From positions 1 to 64,000 of the forward strand of contig JACEEZ010009445.1 of NCBI GenBank assembly GCA_016584305.1: a stretch of 64,000 nucleotides of DNA. The letters are read 5' to 3'. How positions within the stretch are numbered: the stretch's first letter is position 1; the number at the start of each line of letters is the position of its first letter. A program made the translations under genes and the position numbers. This document shows positions 23,742 through 34,479 of this stretch, one piece after another. Origin of the DNA: Chionoecetes opilio (taxonomy: Eukaryota; Arthropoda; Malacostraca; Decapoda; Majidae). The notes beneath the pieces are model-generated. The model was not told where the DNA came from and did not search any database. It saw only the letters and a list, made by a program, of their open reading frames with translations.

Positions 23742-26700
23742 CAGGGCCGGATTTAGGAGTGGGGCATAGTGGCAGCTGCCCGGGGCCCCCACAATCAGGG
23801 GGCCCCAACAAAATGGGGCAATCTGCCAAACTGGGGCCTGGGGTCTCCACATATTATAATTTTTGTTCTTATTTATTTATTTACTTAATACTTCCTTGTA
23901 TATTTATAAAATAAATATCTTTTAATCAAGAGGCCTTAATTTTAATCAATTAATAATTTATCTTATATCCAACTCCTATAGCGGTAGTGTTGCTTGATTG
24001 CCCATGGCCATATTTCTGGGTTTAGAATGGTCTCCCTCTAACAGATATTAGGGAAAACGGGCACACTCAGCTGATTAAGGGGTTTAATGACGACCCGTGG
24101 CTGATTTTGAGGTGAGTTTTTTAGTTTTTTTTTCATTTTCCATGTAATATTTCGCTACCAAATTTAAATGATTTCTGGTGTCCATGAATACACAAAGAGG
24201 GGTGCTGGTAAGGCACAGCATACTGAGATATGTCTATATGTGTGAAATGAAGAAATGAAAGTGAACTCAATAGTACAGAATGACTTAAGTGTTTGTTTAC
24301 ATAAAATGGCGTTGTATCATCGTATGGATGATCACTACAGTGGGATTTTAACACATTAACTGCCTATTGGGCCACCGGTGTACCGAGCAGATCTTTCCTT
24401 CTTTGCGAATTGGTACATTCGTGGCCGAATAACCTTTTTAAAAACTTTTGCAAACATGAGTACATAGCCAATTTTTATGTACATTTGTATTTATTATGGC
24501 TATAAATGTCTTGCAACGATATCAGGTAATAAAAAATATTCATAATTGGTGTAAAATTTGTTAATTATGATTAGCCCAAAAATCCTTTTTCCTTGTTCAT
24601 AATTTTTTTTTTTTTAATTTATGTTTTCATGTGATAATGTGATCCTATAAGCATTATAATCAATATGAAAATAAAGCAGTTATCAAATAAAACATGCGAA
24701 TACATTTTTTTGCATATAAACAAAAAAATTAAACATTGAAATTAGATGCATTGATAAGATAATATTATGTATAACAATACATGCTTCCAAAAAGCATATA
24801 AAAATTTGTAACACAAAGCTTGTAAGGTGTATTCATCTTACAAGCAAATTACAATCAGTCATAATGCAGCAGTAATTAACTGTAGAAGAAAATACCATAA
24901 AACCACAAAATTTGTTCCGTAAACAAAAAATAAAAAAAAGCTAAATTGAATTTTCCGAATGTGTAATAGTTTTTTCCCCAAATTTCCCATGCATTTTCCT
25001 TAGTATGAGGCATATTTTTCATTGAAACATTTAAAGGCAGAGATGTGGCTGACCATCACATGCCTGCAGAAGAACTCTTTTAGCCTTGTTTGAGGCCACC
25101 ATGTATCCTTCTCCTGTGATATCTTTTCGTAACATCCTCTGCATCTTTTTCCCTTTTCTTCCTTATGTATCCACAGGTGTGGATGATCCATACATACATA
25201 GATAGATAAAAAGTAAAAGAAAAACAGAAAAAAAAGAGAAAGGTGCTGAGAGTCTCCACCACAGTGATGCAACATTTTTGGAAGCTAATTCAGCAATCCA
25301 AAAAGACGCCAAAAAAGTCAGTCGCAATGCAAAACCAGGTATGTTTGCGAAGGAATCAAAATGGGGAAGTTACAAAGCGTTCTTGGCTATGTCTATCTCC
25401 AGAAAATGGGCGGGTCTACTGCTTCTATTGCAAGCTAAGGGGGGCTTCGAGATCTCAGTTCACATCTGATGGGTTTTGTGACTGGAAACACGCCAATAGG
25501 GTTGCTGTCCATGAACAATCCCAAAAAATCACTTCAAGCAGTTTTGTCAGCAACAAGTCGTGCAATGAGAGTTGGAGGTGTAGACTCAAAGCTAACAACA
25601 CAAGTGGATCAAGTTGAGCAGTATTGGTGTAGTCTTTTGAAACGACTGATTAGTGTGTTGAAATTTTTATGTGAAAGAGGCCTAGCTCTGCGAGGAGATG
25701 ATGAATAATTGGATCTCCCATAATGGAAATTATTTAGGATTGTTAGAGCTTTTGGCCGTGCATGATGATTTCCTCAGGCAACACATACATAATCATGCCA
25801 GTCGGGGCAGTGGCCATACAAACTATTTATCTTCAACCATCTGTGAAGAAATCATCAGAACTAATAGGCAATGAGTACTCAAGGGAAAAAATTGCACCCT
25901 ATAAGCTGTCAAAATATTACTCAATTTCTTTTCGATTCAACACCTGATGAAGGTCTGTTGATCAACTAACACTGATCTTCAGATACATGGAGCATGATAC
26001 ACCGTAGAGAGATTTGTAAAAAGTTTACCAAATCAAGGACACAAGGCTCAAGAAATGTTTGAAGGTTTGATGAAATTTCTAACAGACTATGATATTGACA
26101 TTAAAAATTGTCGTGGGGGAATCATATGATAATGCAACATCTATGAATGGGAGATACAATGGTCTGCAAGCCAAAGCTGCAGCTAAAAATCATCATGCAG
26201 TTTTGGGTACCTTGTGCAGGTCACTCATTAAACCTGGTTGGAAAAGCTGCAGCTGAATGTTGTCAAGCGCTATCTCATATTTTGATTTTCTAGAGGCCAT
26301 TTATGTGTTCTTCACAGCTTCTACACATCGTTATGCAATTCTTAGCGATTTACTGAAAATGTAGAATCTGGCCCAGTGTCTGTACCAAAGAGGATTTCTA
26401 CAACAAGATGGTCCTGTCGAGCTGTTGCAGTGAAAGCAATTGTCCAGGATATGTCCCAATCCGTGAAGCACTTGCTAAAATAACTAGTGATGAGAATGAA
26501 TGAGAAAAACTCGTTATGAAGCCAGCGGTCTCCTTGAAAAGATGGGCAAGCTAGAGACAGCCATTTATGCTGTTTTTTGGCATGACATTCCCTTTGGGAG
26601 AGTTGATGCCACAAGCCACGCATTGCAGGATCCAAACTTGAGTTGAACACAGCGTCGCAATGTTGAAGTCCTTGGAATGTTTTATACGTGAAAAACGAGA

Positions 26701-27772
26701 TCGCTTCCATGTTTAAAGAGGAGAAGGGGAAAGAATTGTCAGGGAAAAAGGAGGATATTTTTCAGACACCGTAAGCGCCAACGTAATGTCCTACTCAATC
26801 CATTGGTTATGGACGATCTGAAGAAACATCACTCTCAGTCAGAAGCATTTCGCATACAGAATTTTCCCTTTCCCGCAATTGATCAGTTCCTGAGTTCACT
26901 GGATCAACGGTTGAAGGCCTATGAAGAAATCTGTTAACTTTTGGGTTCTTGGATAAAAGCAATCATTGAATTGTGATGAAATTGAAGCAGCTGCAGCGAA
27001 ATTGGTTGCTGAGTACAAGAATGATCTGGATCAAACACTTGGAGTTGAACGAGTGCAGTTTGCAGCCTTCTTTACTCAAATTTTTCAAAGACGAAGATGT
27101 AGAGAAAGGGAGGGCACATTTCCCTTTTCAAGCTGTTGATATACAAGAATGTTGTAGATACATTTCCAAATGTTGAAATAATGTTGCGGATGTACTTGGT
27201 TCTCATGGTTACAAATTGTTCTGGAGAACGTTCTTTCAGTAAAATGAAATTGATCAAAACAGACTTCATACTACCCAAAGTGTCTTGCAGGCTTAGCCAC
27301 CTAGCTTTGATGGAGCATTGAATATGACATCCTCAGAGAAACTGACTTCCATGATTTGATCAAAAACTTTGCAAGGGCTTAGATCTCATAAAGTGCCACG
27401 CCAGTTCGGGAATTAAAAGTAGCTACTGGTATTGTAAAATTTTTTTTTTTCATTTGCAGATATATGGAAAATGTAATATGCATCATAGATATTCAGACTA
27501 GTGGGTTTTAAACAGTAGCTATTGCTTACTTTGCTTATAAATATAACTGATAATCAATCTCTTCTCTATTGTATACATTGCTAAAGTTAATATACTTTCT
27601 CAATTTAGCTATGCTGATTGTTTCAAATGCTTTCCCAAAAAAAGGGTAAAAAAAAAAAAAAATAATTTACCGGACCCCCCAGCTGCTCGCATCTCAACTT
27701 TTAAAATTTGTAATGAAAGGGGCCCCCACACAGAGGCTGCCCAGGGCCTCCACAGGTCTAAATCCGGTCCTG
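23742..27772 (+). mobile_element. hAT transposon (4.03 kb) with perfect 8-bp TSD
   Basis: Its ends are CAGGGCCGGATTTAG (left) and the inverse of CAGGACCGGATTTAG (right), a 15-bp TIR with one mismatch. Target duplications GCGGTAGC lie at 23734-23741 and 27773-27780. Subterminal GCCC/GGGGGCCCC-rich blocks are also shared. An 8-bp duplication and CAGGGCCGG-type ends are hallmarks of hAT elements. Internal transposase remnants are on the + strand at about 25243-27321. It is inserted into a minus-strand transposase-like gene, so one DNA transposon sits inside another transposase-like locus. Confidence 0.92.
25243..27321 (+). pseudogene. hAT transposase remnant (ZMYM1/TTF-zinc-finger type)
   Basis: The N-terminal part has WLCLSPENGRVYCFYCKL and later CDWKHANRVAVHEQS, which match the TTF-type zinc finger of ZMYM1-like hAT transposases. 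The C-terminal part (27136-27321) has VTNCSGERSFSKMKLIK and CRLSHLALM, the hAT dimerisation region. Between them, frames are interrupted repeatedly, with short coding-like pieces such as NWISHNGNYLGLLELL near 25705-25750. No continuous ORF remains, so the copy is dead unless the breaks are assembly errors. Confidence 0.75.
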
Positions 27773-27780
27773 GCGGTAGC

Positions 27781-28472
27781 TGCGAACGTTGACGTTGCTT
27801 GCCGCACCGACAACTTTCTCGACCAAGTTGAAATGAGGTAAGATCCTTCAAAGAGATTGATGGCGACTGTTTTAGTTTTTTCCTCTGGCTTCGGACCCAC
27901 GAGCCGGTGATGACGTCGTCGACACAGGACTGCTGCTGCTGCTACTGCTTTGGCTTGGGATTTCCGCCCTTTCAGTCAGCCGGGCAATGTCGCTGTCTTC
28001 ACGTTCCCGGAGCCGCTTGAGCCCGAGTTCCGCGCTCGACCTGCTTCTCCACCTTTTTTCGCTGTCACGAGGTCAATTCCAGCCATGGATGATTCCCTCT
28101 GTCTCTCTCTGACTCCGTAGGAACTCCTTGTCCTCGCCCTTCACGTTCTGCCCGTTGGAGAGAGGAGGAGTGTGCGAGGTCGAAGATTTCTTGGAGGTCT
28201 CCTTTGAAAATCTCCTCATCCATACTATGTTTGGGCCCTTTGTCTTTGTTCTTGTTCTTCTTGAGGTCATTGTACGCCTTTGCCAGCTTTGACAGCTTCG
28301 TGCCGGCGTGTATTACTGTAGTTGTCGACATCCCGGCACGCGACCAAAGGGAGAACCTCCTCCACCACCCCCCTTCCTGCTCCCGCTCGCCGTTTTCCCC
28401 ATCTCCGGTGGTGGTGGTAGTAGCGGAGGAGGACCTGCTCCTTCGATGGTAGCCGGGCTCCAGTGATTTCAT
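27781..28472 (-). pseudogene. Uncharacterised transposase-like gene, 5' part
   Basis: A minus-strand frame starting near 28472 gives a Ser/Thr/Arg/Gly-rich leader, KLSKLAKAYNDLKKNKNKDK, then MDEEIFKGDLQEIFDLAHSS. A frameshift follows, then KEFLRSQRETEG. The FDLAH..(x)..EFL..QRE pattern matches the N-terminal region of the same uncharacterised invertebrate family as 22253-23733. The remainder toward 27781 is low-complexity Ser/Glu/Arg. The reading direction and motif order support one gene split by the hAT insertion. Confidence 0.6.
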
Positions 28473-28479
28473 AGATTGG

Positions 28480-29692
28480 AGCCTTTTCGATCAGCCGAAG
28501 ATTACTAGCGGCTTTTTGTTGCCATGTTGATAACCTGAGGGGGAAAAAAAGTGGAAATTTAGAAAAATCCTGAAATTTGAGTCACGTCACCTAATGTTTA
28601 CTTTGTCAGGACCCTAAATATTACTCATTCGCCCAAAATTTTAACACAATACTGTTTTACTATGAGAAAACCGGAATAACACACGAGCATGCAACATTTC
28701 AAAACTTACATTTTGGGACACCCAAAATGCTGGGTCATTCCTGTCTGTGCATCTCCATGTTACCGCCTTCCTCCTCCCACCCATCTCCTCTTCTCTCACC
28801 ATTTATCGCACTGTGGTTCATTGCCACTCACAGTGACCACACAACTATGGGCTATATTCAAGAAATTTTTGCGATCCGTTGCACCGGGCGGCAACATACA
28901 AGAATCATCGCGGCACACTCGTCTGGTTGCGTTCACCATTCACCCCGCTCTGCCCTTATTCCATCATATTTCTTCCAAGACCATTACAGGTGAGTTTTTC
29001 AACACAACCGAGAGTAGCATACATATCCTGTGAATGCACACGTTGTCATAGTTAAGTCAAATTAGGTGCAGGAGCCTTATATGGATGTGATAACTGGTGA
29101 GTAGGCTGGTGGTGGTGGTGGTGGTCAGCCATTCAGCCAGTGTGGTTCAGCCCGCCAGTCTAGTGGCGGGACGTTCAAATGTACTCACAAGCATCACAAG
29201 CCCATTTTTTCTACATCAACGCTTCAGACAAGTGGTGAACACTCACAAAGCTATTATTTTAATGGCAGAAATTACAAAAGGCTAGTAGGCTAGAAAATGG
29301 AATTGATATATGAAAAGCAGTCAAAATACTGATGCCACCTTGGACTCGCTTGTGTTGGTACGCCTGCACAGTTCTCCACGGGCTGGGCAGTAGAAAACAA
29401 TTCTTGACTATCCCACCCGTCAGGTTATGACTGTCGGAAATATCCACCAGCCGGGACTCGACGAGCATTCTTGCATATAGCACTATGACTACAACTGCAC
29501 AAAAAACGCACTGTTTTTGAACATACAAATATATATGGTCATACATGGAATTTTATTTTGAGGATGTGTACATTTCAAGTCATTTGACAATACTCCAATT
29601 TTTTGTTAAGCTGGTGCATAGACCATGCTAAGCCTCCTCAAGGCCCTTAGCAGTCCCTAGGTGGATGATGTGCTCAGCTCTGCCTTTCCCAG
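28480..29692. other. No gene recognised (upstream of the mus81 exon)
   Basis: Intergenic or intronic. It contains a (GGT)n run near 29107-29125. No upstream mus81 exon was found here or elsewhere in the window. Confidence 0.5.
28713..28723. repeat. Candidate TIR TTGGGACACCC (right)
   Basis: This is the reverse complement of 22006-22016. If both are real ends, the original element was about 2.7 kb before the 4.0-kb hAT insertion. Confidence 0.35.
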
Positions 29693-29871
29693 CAGGAGAC
29701 AAGGGAGCTGGTGTTGCCAGTTGTAGTGGAACGCAAACGGATGGATGACCTCGCCTGCAGCATCAAGGATGGACGTTTCAAGGAGCAGAAGTTTCGTCTC
29801 ATGCAGTGTGGCTTGAGCCATCCTGTTTATTTGGTAGAGGAGCACTGTGGCTCTGTTGCTGCTGGTCTCAG
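29693..29871 (+). CDS. mus81: mus81 exon: ERCC4 nuclease core (179 bp)
   Basis: MUS81 is the catalytic subunit of the MUS81-EME1 endonuclease, which cuts branched DNA during replication-fork restart and recombination in the nucleus. This exon reads without a break. It contains [20 protein letters not shown], in which ERKRMDD is the catalytic ERKxxxD motif of the XPF/MUS81 nuclease domain. It continues with [16 protein letters not shown] and PVYLVEEH, all close to animal MUS81. The acceptor TTTCCCAG precedes it; a second AG three bases on (29695) is an alternative that keeps the frame. The donor is CAG|GTGAGC. The exon ends two bases into a codon (AG), which the first base of the next exon (C) completes as Ser. 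Confidence 0.93.
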
Positions 29872-30118
29872 GTGAGCAATATTGGCTGAGGGTTTTCACT
29901 TGCTTGCAGTAGTGTCAAGAGCTTGAGAAGGAAGAGCAATGTTGAAGTACTTAAGGGATCTACTGGGTTTTTTTTCAGTCAAAAATCGCGCGTCTGGGTG
30001 AAAAATAGTTATGCCCATAAGTCTTCCTTCAACATCCCCTTATATGCTTTCAAAAATACAATGGCTTCAAAAATATAAAAATATATAAATATGAATTTCC
30101 TATGACAATCCTCTAATA

Positions 30119-30692
30119 CAGTGGTTCCCAATGTTTTTGCACTCGCGACCCCTTCCCCAAAATATTGAAACCCACATGACCCCCTGTTATCAGCAGCTCG
30201 ATTTAATTTTTTTTTTTTCTGTGAAGGAAAGGGAAATAAACATAAAAAAAATTGATACATGAATTCTGTAATTATTTATTAGCAAGCTAAATTGCAGCAT
30301 TGGTTCAACTTTGGCATAATAAAGTAAATAGAAAGATAAATAAATTTCTCCAACCTAATTATTTGAGAACGAAAAATATAAACGAACACATAATTCCTTC
30401 AATAATCACAGTTTTCAACAGCAAACCTAGTGGGATGATTGGAAATTACAGCATTGGTCCAATTTTGGCATAATAGAATAAATAAATAGCAAGCCACAGA
30501 GAGACTCACTTCATGCCTCCCACCATCTATGAACACAAATTTATGATAATAATGATCAAAAACACGTTTTTTGCACTGAAACAAGCAAGAAAAATATAAA
30601 AGCATAAAAAAGTCAAAGCGATGAGTTAAAAAAATATTCTCCTAAACCATTTCTAGCAAGGCTTCGCGACCCACCGGTTGGGGAAACCCCTG
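30119..30692. mobile_element. hAT-type MITE (574 bp) with 8-bp TSD
   Basis: The left end is CAGTGGTTCCCAATG and the inverted right end is CAGGGGTTTCCCCAACCGG. The perfect duplication CTCTAATA lies at 30111-30118 and 30693-30700. CAGNGGTT ends and an 8-bp duplication are typical of Charlie-type hAT elements. It has no transposase frame, so it is non-autonomous. Confidence 0.88.
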
Positions 30693-31623
30693 CTCTAATA
30701 CATAGGCTATATATTAATTTTTTTTGCTTCTGTAAGTAGTACAAAATGTATGACCTATATACTGAAAACTTTGCAAGAACTGCATTGCCATACAATAAAC
30801 CCTCTCTAATTCGAACTTTGGATAATTCGACCTGTTTCAGGCCAAGTTGAAATTTTTCAACAACTTCCAACTTTTCCTTAATCAGAACAAAAGTTCAAAT
30901 TGTCAGAATTTTCTGCAGCATCTTCCACCTCCTCTGTGCCATCCACAACATATTAAACATCTCAAGCACTGAAGATCTTTCCTTACAATCCCCAGTGACA
31001 CCTCCGAGGGCTGCGTTCAGTAGCGCCCCCCGCACCTTCCCTACTGAACCATACTGAACGCTTCACAATTTACTTTGCTAGCAAGATAGGAGCTGCTGAA
31101 ATATATCTGTGACTATTCGTATTGTTCAAAAATAACTTGCTGATGACCCTATATTTCATGTAGCAGAAGTTATGGCAGCAGGAAATGAAATATTAAGGAG
31201 GCAAGAAGAGGAGAGCGAAGAGGCGAGGCTTTCTTCGCTCCTATTTTACATACTCTTATTCTGGCGCGAGCTGGCAACTCAGTAGTGATCCACCTCCCAG
31301 ATCTGTAGTGCGGGGGTAGCTTGCAGTAGGCATACTGTATACTGACATCACTGTGCACCTCCATGTGCACCTGTGCGTGTTCGTTGCCTTACTGAACGCA
31401 GTCTTTGCCTGAAGACGCTATCAGTAACGCCCGAGTGCTCAGTGTACAGTAGTACTGCATTTCAAGACTTCAGTATCAGCCATGTTGTAGTGAGTAGTAC
31501 AAGTACAGGGAGGTCCCGAAGATACGAGCAGTTAGGTTCCACCTGGCATACTCGTAAGCGAAATCTCGTATAACGAAACACAAAACTAATGGTAAAATAT
31601 AGGTTTGGTTCCAGGACCCCAAC

Positions 31624-31654
<31 letters not shown>

Positions 31655-31670
31655 CATGGTTTTCAAGCTA

Positions 31671-32033
31671 CAGGAAAACCTCGTTTATCCGGCACCCTCG
31701 GGGGGGAGCGCATGCCGGATAACTCATTTTGCTGTTGTTTTGAGAGTTACTCTTATGGAATCGCCCAAAATCCCTTTTTTTTTTTTTTTTTTTCTTTTTC
31801 TTTTCTTTTTTTTTTTTTCTTTTTTTCCCATCACAAGGAACTGGCCAAGGGCACAACAAAAATGGTTAACACAAAGCCCGCTTAGTTGCCAGTCCCTCTA
31901 AAGAAGACAGTAAGAGAATAAAATGAAAAGGGTGAAGAAAAAAAAAAGAAAAAAAAAAAAAAGCCTGGGTCGATTAGTGCCGTTGTTTTGAGGCTGCCGT
32001 TGTTTTGAATGCCGGTTAAATGAGGTTCTCCTG
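31671..32033. mobile_element. MITE-P copy 1 (363 bp), innermost of the nest
   Basis: The ends are CAGGAAAACCTCGTTTATCC and the inverse of CAGGAGAACCTCATTTAACC, flanked by TA on both sides. Two more copies lie at 47169-47667 and 47678-48166. A poly-T tract then CATCACAAGGAACTGGCC inside it is a reversed 3' end of a non-LTR retroelement (see findings). Confidence 0.85.
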
Positions 32034-32048
32034 TATAATAAAATTTGG

Positions 32049-32360
32049 TAATATTTAGTAGGGTGCGAGAACCCCTTGATGAATCCTATGATCCCTGGTG
32101 ATATCCTATGGTGCTATCACATGCGTGGGAGCTGACCTGACTTCTTCAGGAAGGTACATATTATACAGCTGATAACGGGGTGTTGTGTTGTGCGGGCGGC
32201 AGCCGATGTCCGCCGCCAGCGGAGATCTCCTTGATAATTATTTAGTAGGAAAGCGAGGACCCTTTGAGGAATCCTATGAGCACTGGTGATATCCTATGGT
32301 GCTATCACAGGCGTAGGAGCTGACTGTCTTCTTCAGGAAGGCACAGGTGAGGCGGATGAC
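32049..32360. repeat. Imperfect tandem duplication, 186-bp period
   Basis: The units start TAATATTTAGTAGG at 32049 and TAATTATTTAGTAGG at 32235. Both contain GGTGATATCCTATGGTGCT, ATCACA and CTTCTTCAGGAAGG in the same order. Confidence 0.75.
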
Positions 32361-33782
32361 GGAGTTTTTTGAGAGAGGCGGCGGACGGGGCAGGCCGCCG
32401 CCTCCTCCGCCAAGGTAGGTTTGGGCAGGGTTAAACGTCTTATCACTCGTTATTATACAACTTAGTGATTATGGTGGGATGTTATATGCACGTGTCATTA
32501 TCAAAATCAATGTAGCACCGTGTGTCACCTTAAATAAGGGTGATTTAAAGATGTTATGATGAGGTGACTGCTGGCCGAGCTGGCGGGGCAGTGAGTGACG
32601 GAGAAATACTTGCCGCGGAGCCGCCCCATATCACAAATATTCACCATTTTAACACACATACACACCTTCTACCACCAATACACTAACAACACAGGCTCCT
32701 TACTTATATATCTTACTATCTGATACATTAAAACTACTTAAAACGCAAACATTCAAAATAAAACGAGAATTAGTTTTAGATGACGGGGACAGAAGGCGGA
32801 GAGAGGCAGTCTGGCATGCCATTCTTGCCCGGAAATATGTCTCGCTGGCTTGTTATTGGTCGAGAAGGTTTAAAAACTGTTTGTCATTGGCTGATGAAGG
32901 ATGACACCTTAGCCAGTCACAACCTTCCTACTCGTTTACGACCTATTGAGGGAGCTTTGTAGCTTCCGTCATTAGGGAAAGTAGTATCTAGGTAGTGCGA
33001 GAGCAGGTTGTTGCTGGCCATACTACCTCCGTTGCTGGCTTCTCGCCCAGGGTTGTGAATTTTTGTAGGCCACATTGTCGTACTGAGCCACCAGAATTAT
33101 CATATTTTCAGATTGATTATCGTACAACCTTAGGTAAAATCATAGTCAGTAAATGGCTTTAAAATTTTAGTAAATACTTGTAATTTACTTTAGTAAATAA
33201 CTTGTAATTTACTTAAGTAAATAACTTGGTAATTTTACTCACCCCAGTTTGAATGTCGTAACATTGGATTTTCGATCTCGTATATTGAAAATAGACCCTA
33301 ATTTACACATCTCGTATCATCGGATTCTCGTATATCGAATGCTCGTATAACAGGACCTCCCTGTAATACAATCTGTGCTGTTTTTGCATGTTTGAGTGAG
33401 TTCTTATTGTGTGGGGGGGGGGCTAGAGGTAAACATCAGATAATTTGAACTTTCGGCTAATTCGACCCAGGTCTCCCTCCAATTAGATCGAATTAGAGAG
33501 GGTTTCCTGTATTGACTTTTAGGGGAAAAAATATATAATATAATATCGACTAGGTAACATTGGCCAACTTAAAGATTTCAATTACAATGACTTTGGCTTT
33601 GAAAACAATGCTATTGTGGCGTCCCTAATGCATTGACAACATTGGCCTTTATATCACTGATAGAAACAAAAATTTCCAGTTCGGTTTACTCTCAAAATTA
33701 GCATTTTTTGACATTGGCCATTCTAGTTCTCGGCCCTTCTATTGGTCGTACGAAGATCATTCATATACCACAAAAGAACATA

Positions 33783-34315
33783 CAGTCTAACCTCGGGTTT
33801 CGAATGTCTCCCTTTTCGAACAAATCGGTTCACGAACAGAATTTCAAACTCATAATTGCACCGGTTGCCGTACGATAATTCGGTTGCCGAATAAGTTTTT
33901 TTATAGTTTTTTTTTTTTATTACATCACAAAGGACTAGCCAAGGGCACAACAAAAATGGGTAATACAAAGCTCGCTTAGTTGCCAGTCCCTAAAAAGAAG
34001 ACAGTAAGAGAATAAAAAAAGTTATAATGAAAAAAAATTATAATACAATATTACATTGCATTTATAGGCATTTTTATGCATGAAATACAGCTAAAAAGGT
34101 AAAAAAAAAAAAAGTTCTTATTTTGGAGGTCAGGAACGGATTAATCCATTTTATATTGTTTCTTAAGGAAAAATGTGTTTCGGTTTTAGAACAATACAGT
34201 TTTAGAACACTTTTGGGAATGAATTATGTTTGGGATTTGAATTATGAATTTTATGTTATGTTTTATGAATTATTGTTATAATTATGTTTGTGAACGAAAA
34301 CCGAGGGCATGTCTG
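33783..34315. mobile_element. MITE-Q copy 1 (533 bp), TA-flanked
   Basis: The left end is CAGTCTAACCTCGGGTTTCG and the inverted right end is CAGACATGCCCTCGGTTTTC, with TA at both flanks (33781-33782, 34316-34317). The left 110 bp are the inverse of the right arm of the element at 49537-50739. It also holds the retro-derived CATCACAAAGGACTAGCC module. Confidence 0.8.
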
Positions 34316-34479
34316 TATTTTGATACAGGGGATTCAGTAGGACAAGATATATTTTTAGTAGTGGTATTTAGTTACCGGGGAAAAAAACTCCGATCGGTTT
34401 TCAATTGTAAAACATAAATCTTGTAGATCCCCTTCAGATGTATAGGAAGCTATTGAGACCTGTAGAAAGTTTCTATAGG

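Larger units (their letters stand above)
31506..33363. mobile_element. Middle TA-flanked TIR element of the nest
   Basis: The ends are CAGGGAGGTCCCGAAGATACG and the inverse of CAGGGAGGTCCTGTTATACG, flanked by TA at 31504-31505 and 33364-33365. Next to both ends are ATACGAG/CTCGTAT repeats. It carries the 363-bp MITE at 31671 and an internal 186-bp tandem duplication at 32049. No transposase frame was identified. Confidence 0.8.
30793..33509. mobile_element. Outer TA-flanked TIR element of a three-level nest
   Basis: The ends are CAATAAACCCTCTCTAATTC and the inverse of CAGGAAACCCTCTCTAATTC, flanked by TA at 30791-30792 and 33510-33511. These look like mariner/pogo-superfamily MITE ends. It contains the 31506-33363 element, which itself contains 31671-32033. 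The outer element's own sequence is therefore under 900 bp. Confidence 0.8.

Noticed and set aside
22590..23756. + strand frames of 60-209 codons
   Set aside because: They are shadows of the minus-strand transposase-like pseudogene, whose motifs are recognisable only on the minus strand.
31605..31901. Phe- or Lys-rich frames at poly-T/poly-A runs (also 47209-47427, 47517-47938)
   Set aside because: They consist of homopolymer translation inside MITE-P copies. Only the LWNSLPVSIFP piece is meaningful, as a retroelement remnant.
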